Source: Marchantia polymorpha subsp. ruderalis (lineage: Eukaryota; Streptophyta; Marchantiopsida; Marchantiales; Marchantiaceae). Taken from it: DNA of 64,000 nucleotides. The position numbers and the translations under genes were made by a program. The notes beneath the pieces are model-generated. The model had not been told where the DNA came from, did no database searches, and worked only from the letters and a program-made list of their open reading frames with translations. The stretch spans positions 7,070,501-7,134,500 of the forward strand of contig AP031353.1 in assembly GCA_037833965.1 (NCBI GenBank), given 5' to 3'. Positions within the stretch are counted from its first letter, which is position 1; every line of letters begins with the position of its first letter. Of the stretch, positions 1 through 12,462 are shown piece by piece.

Positions 1-505
1 GAGCTGAATGTGTAGATTTCAGCAAGAACTTGAGCGACGCTAGAAGTTCATTCCGACAACAAAAATTGCAGTTTATGGTTCCGAGCTAGGCCAAGTGCTT
101 AAGAGACGGAATTTCAATATTTTAGTACATGAGCAGCTTGAACGTGGCACCATAGTGATAACACATCAGAAAACGTACCGACGACTTTATATGGTGACAT
201 TCATCCAACTCTCAAATTTATTTCTTTTCAGTGAGACTGACACACCATTTGCAGCAATCAATCTTGCCGCAATCTTGGTTCCATGGACCAAACATTTGGA
301 TAATTTTAAACGAAGACGTGATTCCGCGACCAATGCAATTCGAGAGAGGTGACCGGTGAAACGAGAATTCCGCTTCCACCGAGGACGTGAAGAAGTTTGA
401 GGAGATCAGCGCAACAGACAGAAATTCAAAAGACTGCAGCGGAGAAGAGAACTCACCAGCTGGCATGGCACCGTGCACAATCGACGAGACACAAAGAGTT
501 GCCAT
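1..505 (-). CDS. Possible 5' end of an unidentified gene, cut by the left edge
   Basis: On the minus strand an ATG at 505-503 opens a 49-nt segment (457-505) reading MATLCVSSIVHGAMPA, followed by a good donor (G|gtgagt). An acceptor (ctag) at 41-40 leads into 39-1, and the joined phase reads on as ASLKFLLKSTHSA. The N-terminus is rich in Ala, Ser and small hydrophobic residues with few acidic residues, as in organelle transit peptides. Only about 29 residues are visible, so no product can be named. The alternative is that the 95-aa unspliced frame from 505 to 218, or nothing at all, is real. Confidence 0.28.
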
Positions 506-999
506 GGTCGATGCTTCTTCTTCGCACGCTAGGCTGGTGGCAGTTTGAATCGAGGAACAAAATTCCGCTTCTGGCCTCGTCGCTCGGAGCTCCGTGCTGT
601 TGTCTTGCTGTCTTGATTCAGCCTCGCTCGTCGAGCAGCGTCGTCTGTCGACGGATAAGGTCCGTCGCTACAGGACGTCGGAGCAAGGCCTCATGGATAT
701 TCAGAACTTGGCTCCATTCTTGCCACACAAGCTTCTCACGACGCTGCCGATGCTCTCCGTCCTCATCTTCCTTTCACCTTCCAACGGGCGTCACGAGAGC
801 GTCCGCCCATTTACTGCCCTTTGCAAAAATTACACCAAATGAAGCTCTGAGCTTTGGTCACGTGGACACGGTACGCTATGGGATTTCTCCCTGTGAGGCC
901 TTCCTTTTAAAAGATTTCGTGGAACAATTAAATCAAGTAAACCATGATCAAATAATGATTCTGCAACTTGAAAACCATATGGTAAGTTTTTAGTAAAGT

Positions 1000-3650
1000 T
1001 TATTCATACTAAGTAGTCGATAGTGCTAAGTGAGTAGCAATTTTTATTTATATTTTATATCCCTTGGAATTAGAAATAATTATATACTAAACATCAAGAC
1101 TAATTCTCTGAAGGTGCGATTCATCATAACATAATTATCAACGAGGTCGGTTTGGGAATAAGCTCACTCTCTCCCAAGTAGAAAGTATAAGAAATATTAT
1201 GATCCAAGCCGACACACACGAACAATGAAATATGGTGTCTGGGAAATTAATTTTATTGCCACTGATTCCTATTTTCCACTTGGTTTTCGTTCTGGCATTT
1301 TTTGCCTCACTCTCATACTGTTCACTCTTCCCCTCCCATTATTTGGTTTTCATATCATTCTTGGTACGGATTGTAGCACAACATTGATCTAACTATATAA
1401 TGGAAACAGCTCTCATTGATTCACATCAATCTCATGTCGCAACGAATATTGAAGGTAAGTTCGGTAAAATCAATTATATCGTTACACTGTTCAGATTCTC
1501 AAGCATGTCCCGTTAAGACATGAACATGAAGCGTCTATTGCGTTGTCCTACTATTTATTTATGGCTAATTAGGTTGATATATGGAGTTATAGAATATATA
1601 TCAGATAGTTCAAACTAACATCTACTTCAGTGCCAAAAGTGTTCTTTGTATAGTATGGCTCAGACATATATTTGTAGTTTGAGTTCGCTGTTGAGAAGTT
1701 TTCGAAATTGAGTTTTTTCATCATATGACCACAGAGAGTAGCCTTGTATCTTAAATTGACCTTGATCATAGCGTAGATATCTTTTACACTTTGCTATCCT
1801 CATATAAAAAATGTGTAATTTTGGATATATAGAAAATTAAAATCCTATTTCAAAAAACTACATTGATTGATGAATGAATATGTGAGTTTTTTAAGGTTTG
1901 TAAGTCTTTTAATACGTATTCATGTTTCTTATATCTGATTAAGTTGGGAAGATGAAAATTCATTGCAGTAGATCAAAGTTTCATACATTTCACAAGTTAC
2001 AATTTTTCTATAGTAATCTATTACTTAAGTTAATTTGATGACTCATACATTTATGTCACATACAAGTTTGAAGATTGAAAATGATTTATTAATAGAGTTT
2101 ATAATCTATATTAATTCTACCTTGATCAATTAAAATAAATATGAAACAAATTTTAGTTAGTTAGAATTACAGTAGAGATTACTCATGATAAAGTTGATTT
2201 GTAATATACCATCTATAGTTGTCATGTTAACTATACGTGTGCTTTACAGATAAATAATTAGTGTGATAATAAAAAAACATTTGTTAAATACATCAATCCA
2301 CTAGGATTTAAATAGATAGTATTGGTCTTATCTTGTTGCACATGTTGAAAACATCTATATTAGAAAAAGCACAATCATTATCAGTATGTTTTTCATCTTA
2401 AAATACGTTACTTTCAAAATTTATGTTGATATCAATATACATGAAAACAAAATATATTGGACAAAAATTTAATTAGATTGCAAATTTATTTTCAAATCAT
2501 TATTATTTAAATTAAATTATCATAAGTTTTAACACAAGTTTAAATTTGCTCATGCAAATTGCAAAAACTCATATGTTTATGATTTACAACATGTCTTGCA
2601 AATTTTATCATTATCTTAGATGTCTTAAAGTTTTTTCATTTTTTTTGAATTTTATAATACCGTATTGTGCTAAAATATATAGATTTTTTAACAATTTAGG
2701 ATAATCGAATATGTCATTCTTTTTTTAAAATTCATAAATTATTATTTTTCAAAATTTAAATTTATCATTAAATTGTGTATTTGGTAAAAAAATTATAACA
2801 TATATATCATACATTTATAATATACAACGTTTTTGTAAATTTGAACTTTAAACATCAATTAAAAAAATACTTTTATCATTTATTTTCATAATTATATAAA
2901 ATCTCACATGAAAATACAAGATAAAATAATAACATATGTGTATTATTATATGATACATTTTTTATTATAAGAACTTTGTATACTTTCATTTATACAATAT
3001 TAAATTTCCAATGATCATCATCTACGTGTTTGAATGAAGTTTACCTTTTCTAAGATTCTATATTTTAGAAATAGAAACATACAATCAATCATTGTGTTGA
3101 TCTGACAATAATTGAGTTTATTTCATAAATGCGTTTTCAGAAGTTATTTGATATCTGCAATATCAAAGTCTTCAAAAAAGATATACAAATTTGGAAGTTG
3201 TAATATTTGAAACAAGTTATTGCAGTATGTATATTTGTGTTTTTTGTAGAATTCTAATCTTGAGTTAAATGCTATTTACATAATAAAAGAAAAAAAAAGA
3301 AAAAAAGAAAAAAAAATTATCATTTTTTTTTAATATATTTGCAAGGGAAAGTTACCCAATAGGGAGACTTAACTCTTATCCTGTTAATCATAGTTTAACA
3401 AGTAAGATTAGGTTTGACTGACTATGTTACTTGATGTGGTTACATCACTAGAGTAATGTGCTCGTACAAAACAAATCGATCCTTACAATTGCTACCAAAT
3501 CTGGTCGAAAGGTGTGAACAAATCAAGATGGATAGGAAGTTGTTTGGTTTTTTTCCTTCACAAACTGTCGATAGGATTGCACATCAATATTCAAAAAACA
3601 TAGGTAGGAAAAATAAAATAATGTAAATATCCGATGTGCACGAAGAGTCA
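1000..3650. other. Very AT-rich intergenic tract without a gene
   Basis: This stretch is dominated by A/T runs, including an A-rich purine tract at about 3,288-3,317. It has stops in all frames and no ORF worth calling. I see no terminal repeats or transposase-like frames. It separates the left-edge gene from ISPD and resembles old, degenerate repetitive DNA. Confidence 0.7.
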
Positions 3651-4077
3651 TAGGAACATATGCTAACTTAAATAAGCAATAGACTGGAACTGCTGGAAAG
3701 CTTCAGTCTCACGACCTTCTACAGTTACGAGCTTAGGCTACGAAGTATGGAAGTCAAAAGCGTCCAACCAACCGGCCGTCCGGTCCAATGTCTCCTCTTG
3801 GGGGTGGATAAACCTTCCCTTCCTCCGGAAGCCACCGGTTGCAGCCGGTCGCGGACCATGTGCGACGGGAATAATGCAAGGCCGGATGGCGAAAGAGATA
3901 AAGTATCTAGCAGCTCGTCGTCGTGCAGAATCGGGAATTGGCGATTTCCTTCTGCTGCTGTGGAGGAATCGATCGCCAATTGCCGCATCGATCGATCGAC
4001 TGTCAGTTGTGGGATCGGCGCGAGCGCGAAGCGTGGAGCTGCAGGAGGGACGGAGGTGGTTTGGTTGAATCGGAGCC

Positions 4078-7000
4078 ATGGCAATGGTGGCGCTATGTCC
4101 TTGCGCTGTCGCGGTTGGTCTGGATTTGAGGTCCAGCTGCACGAGCATACGGAGACGAGAATTGGCTCACGGATGCGCTTTGACGCGACGGGCGTCCTCC
4201 TTCGAGAGGGCGCGCAGTATAGCCTCGGCTGCTTGCTTCTCAAGTAGCCGAGGGCTGTCCGAAAGCAGAAGCCAGAGGAATTCTGGAGCTTCTTGGATAT
4301 CTTGTGCAGGTGTGTCGTCGTCGTTCTTGTCAGGATAAATTCGACTTCCAGATATCCATTTGATTTCAATTAATTGTAATTACTTTCGTATCAAGTTCTC
4401 TGGCTTATTGGTCAAGTCGGAAAATTTTTGTATCGTCTGTAGATGACCGACCTTGTGCAACTGTATTTTTATGTTTCAGTCTCTCCCGCTTCAGCGAGCG
4501 CGACAGCGCAGTCGACGAAGAACGACGATCTAAGCTCCGAGGTGCGTCGAGGCCGATAAAGAGGCTGCATTCGTCACATACAAGTTTGAGTGTAATGCCG
4601 ATAAGCAGGAAAAAATGTGCAAGTATTTGCAATTATAAATTCCTCAGTGTTGTAACTTCTAAGCGCCAGTAAGATGTTCGTGGCCGACCCTTCTTCAGTT
4701 TTTGTTTGGTCAAAGGCGGCGAGAGCTTACTTTAATAGCTGCACTGTGGTAAAAAGGTTCTGAATTCTTGGGGTGCGTTCTCATTGTTCAACGAAGTAAT
4801 CGGTGTAGACACCAAAAATTATAATCAGACGTCATTTTGGAAAAAGATTCTAGCACAAGGAGTTGCCCGCAAATACTACCATGTTAGCTAGATTCATAAA
4901 GGGTCTGACACCAGTTTTTAAATTGTTTCTTGGTTCCTGAATCTGGTTGTCCAGGCTATACCAGAGAGAAGTGTCTCTGTGATTCTGCTCGCAGGCGGAA
5001 AGGGCAAGCGTATGGGGGTAATTTCTTTTAGAGGCTGGTTGTTTGGTTTCATTCAATTGCTCATGGCGAACATTATGGATGAGCACGGTTGCAGAGCCAC
5101 TCTTGGAGTTCTCTCCCGGGAAGTATAGCTTTAGTTTGCAAGCACCTGAGTACGGAGACGAACCGAACGAAAGCCCTCAAACCTACTGGAGCAATCGAAG
5201 TGGATGATGGGCACAGTTGGACTGGCACTGGATTGTATCAGAGGAGGTTTAGCGTTCTGGAAAACCTATTAGAGCTATTCAAGATAACCGAGTGAGCATT
5301 CATGTGCAGGCAAACATGCCCAAACAATATTTGCCGCTGCTGGGTCAACCTATCGCTCTTTACAGGTAAGAACTATTGTTATACTCAGGTTTCTATCGAT
5401 TTCTTCATTCCTTTGGGTTTTAAGGGTCCAGGGTGTTTCCAGCTTTGCATGTTTCATGAGATGCTGTGTGCACGATTGCTCATGCAGCTCCGGGTATTTA
5501 AAGTTTTTTTTTTTTTTTTTTTTCCTTTCTCAGAATTTTGCAACTTCCAGTTTTTGTTTTCGCTAGTCGTCATGTCCAGTGTCTTTACACTCTCCACCTT
5601 CGTAATTATAACTTACAGCCGGGATGAACTTCAGCTTTCATACATTTGCCAGTATGGCGGCCGTAGGAGAGATTATCGTCGTCTGTGATCCTTCCTACAG
5701 GGATATATTTGAAGGTTTGTCCTCAACCGTAGATGTTGTTTACTTGTCACCGATCGCAGATGCGTGGCCGTAACTCACGTCACTCATTCTTTCGATTTCG
5801 GAATAGTTTATGTCAAGCATCCCTGTCCGAAGTCCCGGCAAGAGATAATCATCTGGCTTATCATGCCCGCTTTTAATTGTTCCGCGAGACGCAATGGGAG
5901 TTCAGGGTGGTTGATGATAGTTAAGGACAACCCTCCATAGATTTGAGTCGTTTGGATTTTCCTTCGTGTGATGGGACAAAGAAAGCAGACAATCTAAAGG
6001 CTGATTTCCAGACTTTGCCGTCAGAGTCACACATTTCTCCTGATTGCTGTGTGTGTCTGTGTAGAGGCTAACATTAGCATTCCACTAAAATTTGCTCTTC
6101 CCGGGAAAGAACGACAAGACTCCGTGCGAAGTGGGCTGCAGGTATATCATTGCACTGCAAGAATGTAGCTTGAATTATTATTCATTTGCAGCTGACAGGT
6201 TGATAAGTTGTGCGTCGTAGATACTTCAAAAACTGTCTCGCGTATCTGCACGCATATACCCGCCCCCTTTGAGGGCTCAGCGTCTGTCAATTGTGGTGCT
6301 CAGATTTTAATCTGATCTTTCACAGAGTCCAGAACCTTGTTCACACTATATCTTCAGTGCGTACAACACCTTATCATTCAGTGGAGTGTGCGTTTAATAG
6401 AACTTTTTCTTTAGCCTACTTGAGCATGCTATATCATATTGTGACCGACTGTTTATTTTCAGGAGATCAGTGAGACATCAAAACTGGCATGCATACATGA
6501 TTCTGCTCGACCTCTTGTTCTCATCAGCGATATCTTGAAGGCAGGTGGAACCTTTATCTCATGTTAGCACTTCTCTGCCTTGATCACTCGAAATCTAAGG
6601 CTTTGATGAACTTGTCATTTAGGTCAGCACAGATTCTAATAAGCAACTCCGTTTTCTCATTTCAGGTCATCAAAGATGCTATGACTCATGGGGCAGCGGT
6701 ACTTGGAGTGCCCTGTAAGGCCACTATCAAACAGGTTTGTGAGATTCACAAATGATTGTTGGATGAACTCTGAATGTCTCGCTTTGATTGGATTTGTTAG
6801 ATACTAAGATTTTGAGATTCTAACGGAAGTGAAGTACTCTGATTCTATTATATATCCAACGTTAAATGTGCTTCGTTCACCGTTTGTGGTGGGTCAGGCT
6901 GGAAGCGACCTGTTTGTCACAAAGACTCTTGATCGAAAGACGTTGTGGGAAATGCAGACCCCTCAGGTTTGAATCCTGCTGGACAAGAAAGCCCTCATGC

Positions 7001-7632
7001 ATCAGTCCGCACTTTGTGAATATGCAACTAGGAGGCTCAAGAAATAGATCTTACTTTGATCAAACTGTACATTATGCCACTGTAACAAGAAAACTCTGTG
7101 GATGCCAACAGGTCATCGAGCCAGCGTTACTTCGGAAAGGATTTGAGCTTGTGGAGAGGTAACAGATACGAGATATGCAAGTAGAGCAGCTGTCCATGTA
7201 TGTTTCAAAATTGTTATATTCATCATCGTTTATGTTACATGACCACGAGATCACTCATTCTAAGATTTTACGCATGCAGGGAGGGTCTTGAAGTAACAGA
7301 TGATGTTTCCATAGTGGAGTATTTGAAGCACCCAGTTCTGATTACGGAGGGTTCTTATACCAATCTTAAGGTATCGATCGAAATCAAAGCTTAAGCGTGC
7401 TTGCTTCCTTCATGAGACCTTTGAGGAGCAGGACTTCTGTATCTTATCTTATGTCAATCTCATTCTATCGCTTTGTGACGGGTACAGGAAGTGCTTTTGA
7501 AAGTAATTTCCTAATGTTATGTGTGAGCTGTCATTGGTCTCAAACAGATCGTTGACACTGATGACTTCTATCATGCAGGTCACAACACCAGATGATCTCC
7601 TGGTTGCTGAAAGGATTCTACATCAAAAGTAG
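4078..7632 (+). CDS. ISPD: 2-C-methyl-D-erythritol 4-phosphate cytidylyltransferase, plastid precursor (12 exons)
   Basis: The enzyme joins MEP to CTP, giving CDP-methylerythritol in the plastid MEP isoprenoid pathway. Exons inferred from splice sites and phase: 4078-4309, 4480-4541, 4955-5017, 5310-5365, 5635-5714, 6065-6141, 6463-6540, 6666-6734, 6898-6966, 7112-7158, 7280-7370, 7579-7632. They total 978 nt, or 325 aa, close to known plant ISPD length (about 300). Residues 1-98 form an Arg/Ser/Ala-rich, poorly conserved N-terminus expected of a transit peptide. The catalytic domain follows. It has the nucleotide-binding motif [11 protein letters not shown] (about 108-118), [48 protein letters not shown] and a C-terminal [14 protein letters not shown]. 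All phases join without a frameshift. The start was chosen as the ATG opening the exon whose donor phase fits exon 2. One intron (6541-6665) uses a GC donor. Confidence 0.94.
6541..6665 (+). other. ISPD: GC-AG intron in ISPD
   Basis: The exon ends ...GATATCTTGAAG at 6540 and the next bases are gcaggt; the following exon begins GTCATCAAAGAT at 6666 after ttcatttcag. Joining exactly here gives DILK|VIKD, matching the conserved helix of the family, and both flanking exons are whole codons (78 and 69 nt). The nearest GT, four bases downstream (GCAG|gtgg), would shift the frame. This is therefore a GC-AG intron, a known minor class spliced by the major spliceosome. Confidence 0.75.
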
Positions 7633-10600
7633 CCAGTGATCTTGATTAACAATCTATGCTGCACCTCGACAACAATTTTGAAGGATCAGAAGCTCAACTT
7701 TCCCTCGGCCTCCCAAGTTTTAGCCGTCACTGTCAAACTGGGCCTCACAGCCAACCAAGCGAGAGTTCTGAAATCATTGTTGACCAGGGCTGATTCCATA
7801 CAGGAGATGTCCTCGATGTTTCCACTTTCACTTGCAAATTATTCATTAGTTCTAAATTATGGCATCGCCTTAAGATAGCCAAGCTTAAGTATACCATCGA
7901 TTCTTGCTTACTTCCCCATAATCTGTAGTCCAACGTCCTGTGCCCCCTGGAAATTTAAAAATTAAATCTTTATTATGCTCAAAGTGCTGTTCTTGCCCCA
8001 ACTACAGATGCAAAACACAAACCAAGCAGGACATTTCTAGTAGGAACGTAGCCTACCTCCCGTTGTAGCACTCGTTACCGAGTACAACCCTCTTTTAGCT
8101 TGCTCGAACCAGTAACATCTTGCAAGGTGAACCTTTTTAGCTGACACACTCCTTTCACTTCGTGGAGTCAAGAAGTGTTAAGTATCAAGTAGTGTAACTG
8201 AAGATTGAAGTCCCTTTTTCGTCAGTGCACGAAAAACCTGATCCAATCACAACAACCGAAACTTCCATGAGTTTTACATACTGCTTTCAGAGAAGGTTAT
8301 CTGCCGCGGTATGTAAATTTCGGTGTCGAATTGTCGCAGTTGTTGGGTGTCTGGAAGAGATCAAAGAGGATTCCTTGGTCTAGTCATTGAGAGGCCCAAC
8401 CCTGATTGATAACAAACCCCAGTAGCACAGAATATGTGAACACATTCAGGAACTGGAGGATAACTTTCTCAACAGGGATAATAACTGTGGACCGATACAG
8501 CTGCTCATGAGAAAGCAACGCTGTCGGTGCTCAGTTCACGTCGAAGATATGGATCATTCTACGAGCCCCGGCTGTACTATTTTTGCTGTGGCTAGTGATC
8601 GTTTCTGGACTACAATCTTCGGAACTCAGTCGATCGTCTCCATCCATCCATCCTGTCAGTGCAGAAGAACGTTTATGGATTCTAACAAGCCAAACATCTT
8701 AGTGGGCCTGCAATGTCTGCTTACCCCTCGAAACAACGGACTGTGATTCGTCTCCCAGATCTCGACATGGCAATCAGAGTGCGCGTACGACGATTAGTGC
8801 ACGAAGATCCGCGTTCAGAACTCGAGGATGCCCGTGCTAACAAAGGGTCTCTTCGACATCCAAGATCTTTAAGCATGTCTTGCAGTCTTAGCATCGAGTT
8901 TGATGAACACAGCAAGAGGAAGGTCGTGAACATACAACTCATTCCTCGTGTCTCTGAGGTTTAGAACCAAGTCAAGAAGGACGACAAACTTTCAGAGAAG
9001 ATTGTGAAAGCTTGTCTAGAGCTAAAGAGAGGAGAAAAGTTGCATCCTTCATGTTTAAGAACCTTTAAAGCGAGCACACGTCTTTATGATGGATATGTTT
9101 TGCCACTTGCAAGACCTAGATCTTTTTCGACAAGAGGAGGAAATGTTCAAAGATACTCTTGAGGTCGGCCATGACGAGCTTCATTCAGTGAGAAATGGTC
9201 CAATAGCTAATATCTTCAGCATCATGCTTAGAAGCTTTGAGCTTAAGTAGGACGAGTAAGTTCTTGAAAAAATCTCTAGTGTTGTAACTATATAGGTGGT
9301 ATAAATTTGTTTGATTGTTTGAAGATGTGTGTGTTGTGTCACATTCAGATGCAAATACAAATCTCTCTTTTATAGTCTGATATATTTACCATCATTCCAT
9401 CACTTTTCTGATGGCTTCCCAAAACCTGATAAATCATGTTTTTCTTTCCAAACAAGTTGGTTGGCTTATTGCAGGCCTCCTAAAATCTGGCGTTCTGTTT
9501 TTAGACGCCAGAATTGCCAGAACTACTACCGACCCCTAGAAACGCGTTGGTGTAGTTAGAATAGCGATAAAACGAAGTTCAGGTCGCGATCTTTGTCTCC
9601 ACTCTCTCCTTATCTTTGTTCTGATTGTTGGGAATCTTGTTCCATGAAGAAGCCTTTAGATTAAAGAATGACAAAATTTTCTTCTGCAAGTTGGTTATTG
9701 CTTTATTATTTTTTGTAACCAAGATGTACCGAGGAGCATTTTCTACTCACTCTCTTATCGAGATTACTTCCATCATTCTAAAATGATGAAAGTAAGAGAA
9801 ATACATAACCAACCACGACGTGACAACACTCCTGGCACCACTCCATCCAGTTTTTTGCATTGGTACTCAAGATATAACATATACAGCGCAGCTTCATAAT
9901 TTTTTGGTCAAAGGTAAAGATCGTATCCTCTGTTGTGATATTCACACTTGAACCAGAAACTATTGATACTGACTTCATCATGCTCTACCAACTCTACCAC
10001 GGATCATCTTTCTTTTCTAGTCTAACCTATGGCCTTACCCGCTTGCAAAAAGCTTGAATAAGTAGCTGCCCAAGAGATTTATCATTTTTGTTTCATTATG
10101 ATGTAAGTTACATGATGTTAGACAGTGCACTGTGACAATCATGTGGCAGGTATTGAATAATAGAATTTCTTGGATGGCTTTCCTGGATACGATCAAACGT
10201 CTCTACTAGAGGAAGATAAGCTTAAGATTGTGTCTAGGCCATTTGGATAGTAGTAAGTGAAGTGAGAGCACATTCAATCAAGTTACAATCTATGACCCAC
10301 GTAAGCTCAAACCGAACACCCGTTGGCCATCTCGCTTTGTCCGGCTTCATTCGATCTGCAGGTCTACTACTCCCATTTGGTTTCTTTGATCGGGCTGCGA
10401 ACTAGCCTCTCATCCCACCGCTGGTGACGCAATTGCTCGAAAGACAAGACTGCGGCCCTGTATCTGGTACACTGGGATTTTCCTTTTAACGTGGAGCAAA
10501 ATTCAATTCGGGGATGTATCTGACCGCTGAACCGAAGTTTCTCTCTCGGAAGAATTGGATTGTATAAAGCTCCTCATTCACTCTTCTTCTCCCTATCCTC

Positions 10601-12138
10601 TCCTCTTCGTCACTTTTGACTACAGAGATTGCTGTCTCACGAATGTCTTTTCACCGCCGAGCACTCGACTGACATTGTCATTCTGCTCAATGTTAGTCGA
10701 ACAGAGATTTAGGAATATACTAAAAGAACTATATAGAAAGGAAGGGCGATTATGTGTAGAGTACGTAGAATTTCGTCCTTGAGGATTTCCACTATTCAGA
10801 TCATCTCGCCAACTGAAATGCTTCACTTAAATAATTGATGATTGAGATTGACTGCACCCTCTACATTATTATAGAGAGATATAAACATGTCTTGCTAATA
10901 GGATGTTGTAATAAGAAAGGACAACCGAGAGGAAGCATAAATAGTAAAATGCATGAATTGATACACTAGACAGACAAAATACAATCCTGTGAAATCTACC
11001 AGTCCTCTCTCAAATGATTATAGACGACATTCTTCGTCGTGCAAAAAATGGAAGTACAATCAAGGATGGACATAAATCTGGAATCTTATAATATGCTGAG
11101 GTTACATGAGATATCTCATATAATAGCCTAGAACAGAAGCAGAAAACGAAATGTAACAAAAGATAAAAATTGGCCATAATAGTGTGCAGAGAGAAATTAT
11201 TATGTACTGATCCTCTAATCTTGCATGTAAGAAATTTTTACAGTCAGCTTACTAAAGAATATAATTTTTATTTTCAAAACGATCTGGCTAGTGTCTTTGA
11301 TTTCATGTTTCGTGTATCTTATCAAAATCATACTTTGCTGCATAATAGATCAAAACAGATCAGTTATATATATATTCTTCTTCTTTTCTATTCTACCATA
11401 TTAAAACCAGGCAATACAGCAACCATGTCATTTCCCTCGGTTGCTACCAACAAAACTCTCAACTCTCCGTAAGATAACAACATTCTCGCATTATCGCTCA
11501 CAGAGAACTTCATGCTGTGTTGGGCAATAGCTATAAGAGTGGAAGTTCACAACAGTACAATCAACTGAAAACTTCAACTTAAGTCTTAAAATGCAGGAAC
11601 TGATACACCAACAACCTCGGAGCTTCCATTCACAAGTGGCAAGATAATGAAAAATTCCATGCCATTCCAAGCTGTGACTTTTAACGCCGACAATAGCTAC
11701 TGTCATGTGAAATTATTCAATCTTCTGTACAATTCTCTAGGCTACAGTCTGCAGTATACGGGGATTGCCCCATCAGCACCAACCACAATCTACATGATAG
11801 ATGCCGCCAAGTACCAGCTGAAGAAGCAAACAATCTGTTCAATCAGTGCAGGCCCCGATCTACGCATGCATCCAGCGAGCTGCAGCTCGCCTTCATCTTT
11901 CCAGCAGTCATTCATCATTGCGATATAGGACAAAGCTTCTGTTTCGCCGTACATGGAGTGCATCCATCCTCTACGATTCGAACTCCAGAGATTTCTAGAT
12001 GGGGCTGGATTCCATTGGAAAATGAGCCCTCTTGATTTCCATCTCCACGAGAACATGGAAGAGATTCCTGTGCCAGTTGCACCGTGACATTCATTCCCAT
12101 CCACTTCGGTGGCCTTGGCGAACCGAATTCTCGTCAGA
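7633..12138. other. Intergenic spacer with decayed coding scraps
   Basis: No intact gene is supported over these 4.5 kb. The first few hundred bases are probably ISPD 3' UTR, and roughly 11,450-12,138 is the probable 3' side of the minus-strand small membrane protein gene. Between them are short ORFs without recognisable motifs, one possible pseudogene (8,713-9,159) and AT-rich filler. I saw no terminal inverted repeats or reverse-transcriptase motifs. Confidence 0.6.
8713..9159 (+). pseudogene. Possible decayed coding sequence, family unknown
   Basis: One frame stays open for 83 codons from an ATG at 8713, hits a single TAG at 8962-8964, then stays open for about 64 more codons with protein-like, Lys/Glu-balanced composition (for example KDDKLSEKIVKACLELKRGE) up to the TGA at 9157-9159. 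A long frame broken by one stop suggests a recent pseudogene, or a host exon with an unseen splice. No motif allows a family to be named. Chance is the competing explanation. Confidence 0.25.
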
Positions 12139-12462
12139 TCAGTGTGTAGCGGACTGCTGCTTGGTCTTCTCTGCAGCTTCCTTCTGGACATTGGGACTGT
12201 GCTGGCCTGCTTGCCCCATGGGAGCCGGATGCGACTGTCGATAGTAGGCCCAAGTCCCGACTCCCGCTAGTACCAACACTCCTGCCAAAGCCACGGGGTA
12301 ACTCCCCGCACGAGAAAGGCCTGCACCTCCCTGCTGGTGCAGCACTCCTCCGGGGCTCTGGCCCGGCGGCCGCTTCGAGCTGTGCAGATTCAGCTTCGAC
12401 ACCTCCTCAGGGCTCATCTTCGTGGTGTCCGCATTCGTCTTCCATCCTTCAGCTCCTACCAT
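12139..12462 (-). CDS. Small single-pass membrane protein (107 aa), function unknown
   Basis: This intact ORF has an ATG at 12462-12460. The N-terminal half is hydrophilic with a conserved-looking block (ADTTKMSPEEVSKLNL then KRPPG...PGGVLHQ). One hydrophobic segment follows, about residues 54-72 (YPVALAGVLVLAGVGTWAYY), then a short Gln/Lys/Glu-rich tail. The arrangement, and the phrase KMSPEEV..LNL...RPPG, resemble a small plant-conserved transmembrane family whose function I do not know; that assignment is from memory. It appears to be a single exon, with no neighbours within 3 kb on the same strand. There is no obvious cleavable signal peptide, so the membrane segment probably serves as an anchor. 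Confidence 0.7.
   Translation of the reverse strand: MVGAEGWKTNADTTKMSPEEVSKLNLHSSKRPPGQSPGGVLHQQGGAGLSRAGSYPVALAGVLVLAGVGTWAYYRQSHPAPMGQAGQHSPNVQKEAAEKTKQQSATH

Noticed and set aside
3725..4369. Minus-strand ORFs of 214 and 136 residues
   Set aside because: They overlap ISPD exon 1 and its promoter on the opposite strand, with no motif. The plus-strand exon fits the 12-exon gene exactly.
11790..12191. 133-residue minus-strand ORF overlapping the small membrane protein
   Set aside because: It is in another frame, mostly in the 3' region of that gene, with low-complexity Arg/Ser composition.
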